NCBI GenBank assembly: GCA_002314885.1
Contig: DCHT01000038.1
Coordinates: 1 to 61,352 of the forward strand
Reading direction: 5' to 3'
Source: Bacteroidales bacterium UBA1745
GTDB taxonomy: Bacteria > Bacteroidota > Bacteroidia > Bacteroidales > UBA932
DNA length: 61,352 nucleotides
Positions 40,514 through 46,950 of this stretch are shown here, in pieces (position 1 is the first letter of the stretch; every line of letters starts with the position of its first letter). Below the pieces are notes generated by a model that saw only the letters and a list, made by a program, of their open reading frames with translations, was not told the DNA's origin and did no database searches. The translations under genes and the position numbers were made by a program.

Positions 40514-41469
40514 CCTGAACCTGGTTTGCCTTGCTTTCCATTTGCCGCGAGTGGATACAGCTGATTGATGGTTGCGACCGGAATGCTCACAACCCTGGCA
40601 ATCTGCTTGTTGGAGGCGTGATATTTATCGTGCAGTATGCGAACTAGTTTGATTTTGTCTTCGGATGGCAGTAGAGACGGAGTCTTTACCCCAAATTCGG
40701 AATTGCTGATCATACAGGCCGCTGGGTATATTTCGTTGTCTGTCAGGAAATTCTGGTCTCCAAGACGTTCGGCAATTGCGCTAAATGCCTCGAAATTTCT
40801 GCTCAGCATTATGAAATACTGCTGTTCTGGGTTGTAATACAGTTCTCCCTTATGGAAATTGCAGAATGAACGTGGATCTAGATACTTCTCGTCTACGGTG
40901 TAATTGTCTGGCAGTGTGACGTCTGACTTGTGGAGAATAGCTCTTTTTTCTCTGATGGTCAGTGTATTGAACTCCCTGTTGACGGGTTGTGGAATTGTGA
41001 AATAGTATCGTCCGCAGCCCCACTCGTATGCGAATGGCGTGGGACAGACATACTCTACGAAGCCGTTCCTGTTCACATAGGCAATCTCGTTTCGCAGCAT
41101 TCGAAGATCAGTGATTGCTATGCACTGCGCCTCATCAAACGAAGCCAGATTGCGTAGTTGCTTAGTCCGGCTGAAGTAGATCATCAGTAGTCTTTTGTAA
41201 TATTGGATGAATTGGATGCATTGCTCCTTAGTACCAGATAGAATAAGGTGCAGATGGTTGCTCATCAATGCATACGTGTATATCTCTACATCATGGAATT
41301 TGGCCTTGGCTAACCCGAGTGCCGTGATGCCGTAGTGATAGTCCTCGTTGCTCTGAAAAATAATGGTTTGGTTCTCACCAGGTGTGCAGATGTGCCAGAA
41401 AGGAGCATTCCTTTTGAACCTATACTCACAATCGCTCTCCCTGTCAAAAAAGTCTGTGTTTAGCCCCAT
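40507..41469 (-). CDS. REP-associated tyrosine transposase-like protein (RAYT2)
   Basis: A 320-residue Y1-type transposase relative, different from RAYT1. The start is set at ATG 41469 (MGLNTDFF); an upstream GTG at 41487 is possible. The metal-binding HUH motif is complete in YALMSNHLHLILSG. The following helix QFIQYYKRLLMIYFSRTKQL is where the catalytic tyrosine is expected. RNEIAYVNRNGFVEY is the conserved 'rNEI.YV.RN' helix of Bacteroidales RAYTs. The C-terminus (KIKLVRILHDKYHASNKQIARVV, then ATINQLYP) reads like a helix-turn-helix DNA-binding domain. It is flanked on each side by three 51-bp units with hairpins, and downstream by tandem 21-bp repeats. It also contains one of the very rare CATG sites. 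No terminal inverted repeats or target duplication were seen, so autonomous movement is unlikely. Confidence 0.82.
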   Translation of the reverse strand: MGLNTDFFDRESDCEYRFKRNAPFWHICTPGENQTIIFQSNEDYHYGITALGLAKAKFHDVEIYTYALMSNHLHLILSGTKEQCIQFIQYYKRLLMIYFSRTKQLRNLASFDEAQCIAITDLRMLRNEIAYVNRNGFVEYVCPTPFAYEWGCGRYYFTIPQPVNREFNTLTIREKRAILHKSDVTLPDNYTVDEKYLDPRSFCNFHKGELYYNPEQQYFIMLSRNFEAFSAIAERLGDQNFLTDNEIYPAACMISNSEFGVKTPSLLPSEDKIKLVRILHDKYHASNKQIARVVSIPVATINQLYPLAANGKQGKPGSGV

Positions 41470-41508
41470 AGCGTTTTCTTTTTTCACGCAATCTAAGGCT
41501 TATTTTCT

Positions 41509-41556
41509 TCAAAATCGTGTAAATCGTACATCTCAAAAAAGTTTTCACGATTTTGA
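41509..41556. repeat. Inverted repeat upstream of RAYT2
   Basis: TCAAAATCGTG (41509-41519) and CACGATTTTGA (41546-41556) are perfect 11-bp arms 26 bases apart, about 40 bases before the RAYT2 start. It could be an operator or a hairpin in the leader. The stretch around it is AT-rich and non-coding. Confidence 0.75.
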
Positions 41557-41600
41557 GATTTGAGATTATCAATGCCCCTATTCAGGGCACTTCGGCGCAC

Positions 41601-41742
41601 TCAGTTTTCGTGCACAAAAACCGCTTGTTTTGTGCTTGAGATTTCGCTTGCTCGATTTTCGTGCACAAAAACCGCCTGTTTTGCGCTTGAGATTTTGCCT
41701 ACCCGATTTTCGTGCACAAAAACCGCCTGTTTTGTGCTTGAG
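41601..41742 (+). repeat. 51-bp repeat array, right (three units)
   Basis: GTGCAC anchors at 41610, 41661 and 41712 give the same 51-base period as the left array. Hairpin arms GCACAAAA/TTTTGTGC are perfect in units 1 and 3. Sequence between units has drifted, but the hairpin and TTGAGA are kept. It fills most of the gap between RAYT2 and the phosphoesterase gene. Confidence 0.93.
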
Positions 41743-41788
41743 AGAGTCGTCGGTCCGTACCCTTCCCCCGCGCAGGGGAACTCACGGC

Positions 41789-42805
41789 CTATCTCCGCAG
41801 GGTGATCAGGGTGATCTCCGGTGGGGTGCCGATGCGGGCAGGGAAGATGGTTTCGCCTAGCCCGATGTTTACGTACAGTTTCTGAGCGGAAGCCAGGTCG
41901 TCGGAGGCGGCCTCATACAGGCCGCGATATTGTTTGAAGAGGTAGCGGCTCGGACACCAGCCGAAGAGGGAGAATTGAATGGCGTGGGTGTGGCCGGAGA
42001 GGGTGAGGGGATAGTCTTTGCCGACGACCTCCATATCCCAGTGCATAGGGTCGTGGCTGAGGAGGATGCGGAACATTCCGTCGGTGCCTTCGGAGGCTTT
42101 GGCGAGAGTGCCGCGTGAGTCGAAGTGTGGCGACGGAGTGGTGTTCTCGACACCGATTACGGCAATGCTGCCGATCGTTCCGTCGGTATTGCTTTGTTTT
42201 ATCGTAACGCTCTCATCCATAAGGATTTGCCATCCCATCTGCCTTTCTTTGTCGGCCACTGCGGCAATGCATTCTTCGAGCTCTATTGCCTCGTCGGTCC
42301 TTTGCGAATAGACTCCGTAGTCGTGGTTGCCGAGGACGGAAACGACGCCGTCGCGGGCGCTCAGTTTGGACAGCACGGGCGCGGTCTTTTCGAGTTCGGA
42401 CGGATGCAGGGTGATGACGTCGCCGGTGAAGGCGATCAGGTCTGCATCGAGGGAATTGACTTTGTCGACGAAGCGTCCGAGGCATTTCAGACGGCCCTCG
42501 AAGGAACGGGAATGAATATCGGACAGCTGGACGATGCGATAGCCGTCGAATGCCTCCGGAAGCTCACTGAAATGCAGTTCAACCTGTTTCACCTGTGCGC
42601 AGTTTCTCTCGATGAGAGTGCCGTAGAGCATAGCCAGCGGGGGAATCGCCAGGGACAGCAGCCCCCAGCAGAAGCATTTCTTGAACGGAAGGGAAGTGGC
42701 CAATGCCAGCACTCCGCTGATGCTCAGATCGAGAATCAGAAGTACCAGGCAGACCAGGATCAGCAGAATCAGAGTCGCCGTCAGTTCCGGGAACATAAGT
42801 TTCAT
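41789..42805 (-). CDS. Membrane-anchored calcineurin-like metallophosphoesterase
   Basis: A 338-residue protein with two hydrophobic N-terminal segments (about 8-35 and 45-63), followed by a metallophosphoesterase domain facing the outside or membrane surface. All metal-binding motifs are present in order: VQLSDIHSRSFEG (D-x-H), IAFTGDVITLH (G-D), VLGNHDYGVYS (G-N-H-D), ILLSHDPMHW and TLSGHTHAIQF (G-H-x-H). The layout matches YkuE/YaeI-like enzymes, some of which act on lipid or nucleotide phosphates such as UDP-sugars on lipid. The specific substrate is unknown. It overlaps the upstream YgbA-like gene by 4 bp and probably belongs to its transcript. Confidence 0.87.
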   Translation of the reverse strand: MKLMFPELTATLILLILVCLVLLILDLSISGVLALATSLPFKKCFCWGLLSLAIPPLAMLYGTLIERNCAQVKQVELHFSELPEAFDGYRIVQLSDIHSRSFEGRLKCLGRFVDKVNSLDADLIAFTGDVITLHPSELEKTAPVLSKLSARDGVVSVLGNHDYGVYSQRTDEAIELEECIAAVADKERQMGWQILMDESVTIKQSNTDGTIGSIAVIGVENTTPSPHFDSRGTLAKASEGTDGMFRILLSHDPMHWDMEVVGKDYPLTLSGHTHAIQFSLFGWCPSRYLFKQYRGLYEAASDDLASAQKLYVNIGLGETIFPARIGTPPEITLITLRR

Positions 42806-43119
42806 TTTTCTATCAGATATCGTATGGCTTCAATAGGATGGTAGAACAGCATCCTGGGACCGGAAAAGCGCATCACTGCCCGTATCTGCTCGCGCATATC
42901 GGGTTTGTAGCAGTGAATCGGGCACTTGTGACATTTGGTTTTGTCGTTGCCGAATTTGCAGTGGTCCAGACGTGCGAGTGAATAGTCCAGCAGGGCCTTG
43001 CAGTCTGGGCAAAGTCCTTTCTCAGACGCCTTTGAACAAAGAATGGTGCCGTGATGATGACGGCACCAAATCTCTATCATATGTCCAACGGTGACTTTTT
43101 CGTTGTCTATTCGTCCCAT
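42802..43119 (-). CDS. YgbA/nitrous-oxide-stimulated-promoter family protein
   Basis: A 105-residue cysteine-rich protein matching the YgbA_NO family: IEIWCRHHHG near the start, CPDCKALLDYSLARLDHCKFG, TKCHKCPIHCYKPDMREQIR and RFSGPRMLFYHPIEAIRYL. The eight or so conserved cysteines suggest metal or Fe-S binding, although the ligand is not proven here. In E. coli ygbA is repressed by NsrR and induced by nitric oxide, so a role in nitrosative or iron-sulfur stress is a fair inference. It lies 6 bp after pta and overlaps the phosphoesterase gene by 4 bp, forming pta-ygbA-phosphoesterase. Confidence 0.85.
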   Translation of the reverse strand: MGRIDNEKVTVGHMIEIWCRHHHGTILCSKASEKGLCPDCKALLDYSLARLDHCKFGNDKTKCHKCPIHCYKPDMREQIRAVMRFSGPRMLFYHPIEAIRYLIEK

Positions 43120-43125
43120 CGGCGA

Positions 43126-44136
43126 TTATTTCGCGTCCATTGCCTGGCAGGCGGTGATGGCGACCATCTTGTAGATGTCGTCAACTGAGCAGCCGCGGCT
43201 GAGGTCGTTCACCGGACGTGCGATACCCTGGAGGATAGGGCCGATGGCGTCGGCGTTGCCGAGGCGCTGAACGAGCTTGTATGCGATGTTTCCGACCTCG
43301 AGGCAAGGTGCAACGAGTACGTTTGCCTTGCCGGCGATCTCTGAACCAGGAGCCTTCTTGGTACCTACTGAAGGGACGAGAGCGGCGTCTGCCTGGAGTT
43401 CGCCGTCGATCTTGAGCTCAGGAGCGAGTTCCTTTGCCAGACGGGTTGCCTCTACGACTTTGTCCACAGCCTCGTGCTTTGCAGAACCTTTGGTTGAGAA
43501 GGAGAGCATTGCCACGCGTGGGTCAGCGAAACCGGCCACGCTCTTGGCGGTCTGAGCGGTGCAGACAGCGATCTGTGCGAGCTGAGCTGCATCAGGAACA
43601 GGAGTAACTGCCACGTCGCCCATTACGAGGACGCCTTCCTCACCGTACTGAGGAGTCTGGGTGATGAGGAGCATAGCGCCGCTGACGCAGGAGATGCCAG
43701 GTGCACACTTGATGATCTGGAGGGCAGGGCGGAGAGTGTCGCCTGTGGTTGAGAGGGCGCCGCTGATCTGACCGTCTGCGTCGCCGCTCTTGATGATGAG
43801 GCAGCCGAAGTAGAGGGTGTTGTTCAGCACGAGCTTCTCAGCCTGCTCTGGGGTCATACCTTTGTTCTTGCGGAGCTCATAGAGGAGATTGATGTATTCA
43901 GGGGTCTTCTCTGAGGTTGCAGGGTCGATGATCGTAGCCTTCTCGATGTTCTGGAGACCATATTCAGCAGCCTTTGCGAGGATTTCGTCGCGGTTGCCGA
44001 TGAGGATGATCTCAGCGAGTTCGTCCCTGAGGGCGAGGTCTGCTGCCTTGATTGTGCGCTCCTCGAGAGACTCTGGGAGTACGATGCGCTGCTTGTTGGA
44101 TTTTGCACGCGCGATGATGTTGTCAATGAGTGCCAT
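43126..44136 (-). CDS. pta: Phosphate acetyltransferase
   Basis: Interconverts acetyl-CoA and acetyl phosphate, 336 residues, the short class without N-terminal regulatory domains. The PTA_PTB fold shows MALIDNIIARAKSNKQRIVLPES, SGDADGQISGALSTTGDTLRPALQ, AMLSFSTKGSAKHEAVDKV, and a C-terminal LQGIARPVNDLSRGCSVDDI with the active-site Arg/Ser residues. Normally it works with acetate kinase (ackA) to make ATP and acetate, but ackA is not next to it here. A good promoter lies just upstream. It is followed by the ygbA-like gene after 6 bp. Confidence 0.95.
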   Translation of the reverse strand: MALIDNIIARAKSNKQRIVLPESLEERTIKAADLALRDELAEIILIGNRDEILAKAAEYGLQNIEKATIIDPATSEKTPEYINLLYELRKNKGMTPEQAEKLVLNNTLYFGCLIIKSGDADGQISGALSTTGDTLRPALQIIKCAPGISCVSGAMLLITQTPQYGEEGVLVMGDVAVTPVPDAAQLAQIAVCTAQTAKSVAGFADPRVAMLSFSTKGSAKHEAVDKVVEATRLAKELAPELKIDGELQADAALVPSVGTKKAPGSEIAGKANVLVAPCLEVGNIAYKLVQRLGNADAIGPILQGIARPVNDLSRGCSVDDIYKMVAITACQAMDAK

Positions 44137-44170
44137 ATTCGGTTATTTATTAGTTTCTAATACAACTCTA

Positions 44171-44201
44171 CAAAGGTAATCACTTTCCTTCGTTTGTCCA
44201 A
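44171..44201 (-). promoter_or_regulatory. Promoter of pta
   Basis: Read leftward: TTG (44201-44199), 20 bases, TACCTTTG (44178-44171), then the pta ATG about 35 bases further. It matches the Bacteroidota consensus closely. Confidence 0.7.
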
Positions 44202-44258
44202 CAATCAGCAAAACTAGGATATAGGGGAAATTCCCTATTCGCATTTTGTGCTGTAATT

Positions 44259-44289
44259 TTTGCTATTTTGAGAAAAAGGTGTATTTTTG
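44259..44289 (+). promoter_or_regulatory. Promoter of the small ORF and fimbrillin/PI-PLC gene
   Basis: TTTG (44259-44262), 19 bases, TATTTTTG (44282-44289): an exact consensus match. The expected transcript start is near 44296, 23 bases before the ATG of the small gene. Confidence 0.75.
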
Positions 44290-44318
44290 CCGCGTATTGT
44301 GTGAATTGAATTAGAATT

Positions 44319-44474
44319 ATGTGTTATCAGGCACCCTCCACTTTTGTGGAGAGAATCATAGCAGAGTCTGCGTTTTTGTCTGCCTCAATGGAGGTGGCCA
44401 AGGACGAGACCATCGAAATCAGCCGTCAGAAAGGCTTCGACGAGACGGAAATAACCTTTGACAGTTGGGATTAA
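44319..44474 (+). CDS. Small protein of unknown function (51 aa)
   Basis: An ATG at 44319 opens a 51-residue frame starting MCYQAPSTFVERIIAES and ending ITFDSWD. It is acidic, has no signal peptide and carries a single cysteine. The middle (SASMEVAKDETIEISRQKGFDE) is likely helical. It is directly behind an exact consensus promoter and ends 4 bases before the start of the fimbrillin/PI-PLC gene, which supports its being translated. Short conserved open frames ahead of surface-lipoprotein genes are common in Bacteroidales, but I do not recognise this family. It may simply couple translation of the next gene. Confidence 0.6.
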   Translation: MCYQAPSTFVERIIAESAFLSASMEVAKDETIEISRQKGFDETEITFDSWD

Positions 44475-44478
44475 GCGT

Positions 44479-46461
44479 ATGAAGAAACTCTTTTCGGCAG
44501 CAGTAATCCTCTCAATCCTTGTTTCCTGCCACAAGGAAATAGAACCGGTCATCCCTGCAGTCAGTGGTGACGAAGTTCAGTTCGGCGTATCCAAAGCCAG
44601 TACATTGACAAAGACCATCTATGCGGATGAGGACGACATCGCCGGCAACGGTGACGCCTGGGACCTCCTCTGGGTAGAAGGCGACCAGGTTCGCGTATAT
44701 TGCGAGCAGGCCTCCGTCAAAGAGGCTCCATACCTCGTTCACGCTGATGTCAAGGCCCTCGAGAAGACCGAGGCCGCCGGCATCCAGTGGGGCGACACCG
44801 AGCAACTCCACGACTTCTATGCGGTGTATCCGAATGACTCAAAGCTCATCAACTTCGATCAGGAGAATCACATCGTTGAGTTCTCGACCAACAACCATCA
44901 GGTCGTGAAGGTGAAGGCAAAGGAAGGCAGCAACTATACGACTTCCTGCGATATGAGCAATGCTTATATGGTTGCAAAGCATCTCGAGGTCGATCCTCAG
45001 ACTACCAATGTCGTAGGTCTTACTTTCGACCCGGTGATGACAACCTTGAAGATCACGGTTCGCGGTCCGGAGGACAATGGTGCAGCACAGTTCATTACCG
45101 GTGTGAGTGTCACCACGCTGATTCCTTCAACTGTGAATGGTACTTTCCACTATTCACTTGATTCACTCGCAATTGTTAGCTCCGAATATTGGGCAAACGA
45201 ACCTATCTTCGTGACTATCAATGACTCAGACAATATATCCGGTAGTTACTCAAGTGGCGTTAACGGCATTGAACTTGGTGCTGGTGAGACTATTACACTC
45301 GAGGCTTTCATTCCTCCTGTGCTCATCAACGAAGATAATCCCGTTAAGATTAGGGTACATTCTACGGGTTCTATCGGTGCAAAAAGTGTTACTGCCAGGA
45401 ATACCATCAGGCCTGCTTCAAAGCGCATTGTGAAGCTTCCTGAACTTCCAACTGAGAAGGATGGTAATAACTGGATCACTCCTCTTGATGACAATGTCTA
45501 TGTAAGCCAGCTTTCAATTCCTGGTACTCACGATGCTTGTACTTCCGAAGGCCTTTCCTATGAGGGTATTACTAATGGCCTTGCAAAGACTCAGACGGAG
45601 TCAGTAAGTGATCAGTGGGATATGGGCATACGCGCTTTTGACTTCAGGCCTGCACAGTATAATCCTTTGTTTTCTTCCACTAGGCTTCAGATGTATCACG
45701 GTGTGGTTCGTATCAACATCTCCTTCGATGCAGCGATGAACCTCCTTGTCCAGAAGTTGAATGCTCATCCAGGTGAGTTTGCCATAGTAATTATGAGGCA
45801 TGAATCAGAGATCGGTGACCTTCCTGTTATCGGCCAGAACCAAAGCAAGTGGACCTCATTGATGTACACGTCTCTGAATAGCATTAAGGATAAACTTGTG
45901 ATGTTCCGCCCAGACCTCACTGTAGGTGATTGCAGGGGCAAGATTCTCGTCCTTAGCCGCGATCAATATGACAATGGTCCTATTGGTGGATATATGACTG
46001 GATGGGGATTTGGTCCAGAGGGTGCAGTAGCAACAGCTACAGGTCCAGATGGTTCAACTTGTTCGATAGATGTACAGGACTACTATGATTGCATTGAGAC
46101 AGCAGAGTCTGTAAATGGAATAATGGTTTCTCAGACCAAGATCAATGCAGTTAAGTCAATGCTGAGAAAGTCTGCCGCTAAGACTGACTACAGAAGCTGG
46201 ACCATCAATCATACTTCCGGTTATACCAGTTCTGCCGTATCTCTCGAAGGATATCGTGACAACGCGGCTGGATGTAACCCTGCCATCTATGAGTTCCTTA
46301 CGGGTGAGGAGTGGCTTGCAGCTCCAGGTCCTATCGGCCTTATGATGATGGACTTCGTCGGGGCTAGGGTTTCCGGCAGCAAGACTGTATATGGTGACCT
46401 CCTTCCACAGGTGATCATCGATAACAACTACAAGTACCACATGCGCCGCAAGGGCGAGTAG
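44479..46461 (+). CDS. Surface lipoprotein: fimbrillin-like domain plus PI-PLC X domain
   Basis: A 660-residue lipoprotein (start at 44479: MKKLFSAAVILSILVSC, lipidated Cys17). Residues about 30-330 resemble Bacteroidales fimbrillin/Mfa-like adhesins: TLTKTIYADEDD, LLWVEGDQVRVYC and LHDFYAVYPNDS match the TKT-x-Y, WxxGDxI and FYAVYP landmarks. From about 342 a phosphatidylinositol-specific phospholipase C X domain follows. It has VSQLSIPGTHDACTSEG with catalytic His351, IRAFDFRPAQYN, LQMYHGVVR with the second His407, FAIVIMRHES and GKILVLSRDQYD. Both catalytic histidines are present. Such a protein could bind a surface and cleave phosphoinositides or GPI-like anchors, which is inference. The later part (45.1-46.3 kb) is more AT-rich than its surroundings and holds two of the six CATG sites, hinting at more recent acquisition. 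Confidence 0.8.
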   Translation: MKKLFSAAVILSILVSCHKEIEPVIPAVSGDEVQFGVSKASTLTKTIYADEDDIAGNGDAWDLLWVEGDQVRVYCEQASVKEAPYLVHADVKALEKTEAAGIQWGDTEQLHDFYAVYPNDSKLINFDQENHIVEFSTNNHQVVKVKAKEGSNYTTSCDMSNAYMVAKHLEVDPQTTNVVGLTFDPVMTTLKITVRGPEDNGAAQFITGVSVTTLIPSTVNGTFHYSLDSLAIVSSEYWANEPIFVTINDSDNISGSYSSGVNGIELGAGETITLEAFIPPVLINEDNPVKIRVHSTGSIGAKSVTARNTIRPASKRIVKLPELPTEKDGNNWITPLDDNVYVSQLSIPGTHDACTSEGLSYEGITNGLAKTQTESVSDQWDMGIRAFDFRPAQYNPLFSSTRLQMYHGVVRINISFDAAMNLLVQKLNAHPGEFAIVIMRHESEIGDLPVIGQNQSKWTSLMYTSLNSIKDKLVMFRPDLTVGDCRGKILVLSRDQYDNGPIGGYMTGWGFGPEGAVATATGPDGSTCSIDVQDYYDCIETAESVNGIMVSQTKINAVKSMLRKSAAKTDYRSWTINHTSGYTSSAVSLEGYRDNAAGCNPAIYEFLTGEEWLAAPGPIGLMMMDFVGARVSGSKTVYGDLLPQVIIDNNYKYHMRRKGE

Positions 46462-46484
46462 TTGTCAATACTGCCAGCAGGGGA

Positions 46485-46607
46485 CTAGTCTTCGTAGGTT
46501 ACGCTTACGAGTTCGAGACCGAGGTCGTTGATCATATCGGTGAGGACGTCGAAAGTGTTCTCTGAAGAGAAGAGGTCGCTGAGGCTGGTTGAATCAAGAT
46601 TTTTCAT
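46485..46607 (-). CDS. Small acidic protein of unknown function (40 aa)
   Basis: The frame starts at ATG 46607 with MKNLDSTSLSDLFSSEN and ends GLELVSVTYED before TAG at 46485. It is strongly acidic, with no cysteine and no signal. Codon choice (GAC, CTC, ATC rich) looks like that of genuine genes here. A -7-like TACCTTTG (46636-46629) lies 22 bases upstream on its strand. It is convergent with the PI-PLC gene and divergent from the cysteine leader. It might be a small regulator or a peptide precursor; nothing in it decides. Confidence 0.45.
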   Translation of the reverse strand: MKNLDSTSLSDLFSSENTFDVLTDMINDLGLELVSVTYED

Positions 46608-46640
46608 ACTTCTTTGTTTTTGATGTTACAAAGGTAGAGT

Positions 46641-46669
46641 GAGCTTGTGCCATACTGCTGCACAAGCTC
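46641..46669. repeat. Perfect 10-bp inverted repeat at the small-protein promoter
   Basis: GAGCTTGTGC (46641-46650) and GCACAAGCTC (46660-46669) flank a 9-base loop. It sits just upstream of the -7-like box of the 40-residue gene, where an operator would lie. A T-rich tract follows on the plus strand. Confidence 0.7.
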
Positions 46670-46728
46670 ATTTATTTTCAATTTTTTTCAAATTATTTCG
46701 GATTTTTTGAAAAATTTTTTGGGCCATA

Positions 46729-46759
46729 TTGCTTTTTTAAAGAAATTTTTCCAAATTTG
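46729..46759 (+). promoter_or_regulatory. Possible promoter of the cysteine leader and cysK-cysE
   Basis: TTG (46729-46731), 20 bases, CAAATTTG (46752-46759). The -7 box differs from TAnnTTTG at the first base. Transcription would begin near 46765, so translation may start at Met7 of the leader frame (46780) and not at the first ATG. Confidence 0.4.
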
Positions 46760-46761
46760 CT

Positions 46762-46857
46762 ATGTCAAACGACGAGAATATGACTTTTAACTTCAATACT
46801 TGCTGCTGTTGCTGTTGTACCGGACCAATGGATTGGTGCGGAAGCTTGGCTATGTAG
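46762..46857 (+). CDS. Cysteine leader peptide (six consecutive Cys codons)
   Basis: A 31-codon frame: MSNDENMTFNFNT, then six consecutive cysteine codons (TGC TGC TGT TGC TGT TGT, 46801-46818), then TGPMDWCGSLAM and stop. Met7 at 46780 is an alternative start. The run of cysteine codons is followed by a terminator hairpin and then, 94 bases after the stop, by cysK and cysE, which make cysteine. This is the arrangement of an amino-acid attenuator leader: ribosomes stall at the Cys codons when charged tRNA-Cys is scarce. It has no export signal, so a secreted cysteine-rich peptide is less likely. Too short for most gene finders. Confidence 0.85.
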   Translation: MSNDENMTFNFNTCCCCCCTGPMDWCGSLAM

Positions 46858-46919
46858 TAAGTACACGAAGTATATATAGCACAGCGACCTGCCAATCCAG
46901 ATGGCGGGTCGCTTTTTTT
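46824..46919 (+). promoter_or_regulatory. Cysteine-responsive transcription attenuator of cysK
   Basis: Terminator: GCGACCTGCC (46884-46893) pairs with GGCGGGTCGC (46903-46912), one G-U pair, followed by seven T (46913-46919). Antiterminator: TGGATTGGTG (46829-46838, inside the leader frame just past the Cys run) can pair with TGCCAATCCA (46890-46899; eight Watson-Crick and two wobble pairs), removing four bases from the terminator stem. Protector: ACCAA (46824-46828) can pair with TTGGT (46833-46837). A ribosome stalled on the Cys codons would cover the protector and free the antiterminator. One reaching the stop at 46855 would mask it and allow termination. Confidence 0.82.
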
Positions 46920-46950
46920 GAATGTTTTACCTTATATAATATAACGAACT

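Noticed and set aside
40272..40541. An 89-codon minus-strand open frame of internal repeats (GYDQASS and a 17-residue unit), and a similar plus-strand frame at 41560-41805
   Set aside because: Both periods (21 and 51 bp) are multiples of three, so any stop-free frame stays open through the array. The frames begin inside or beside RAYT2, have no promoter, and the two sides give different peptides. They are best explained by the DNA repeats.
40507..41487. RAYT2 as an intact IS200/IS605 element
   Set aside because: No subterminal hairpins at defined ends, no TnpB partner and no target features. The extra C-terminal helix-turn-helix and flanking repeat arrays fit a RAYT better.
40000..41742. CRISPR array
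   Set aside because: The 51-bp and 21-bp units repeat along their whole length and have no unique spacers. No cas genes are in the window.
46762..46857. Poly-cysteine peptide as metallothionein, lanthipeptide or other modified peptide precursor
   Set aside because: No modification, export or metal genes adjoin it. A terminator with a matching antiterminator and cysK follow at attenuator spacing, which explains the Cys run better. A dual role cannot be excluded.
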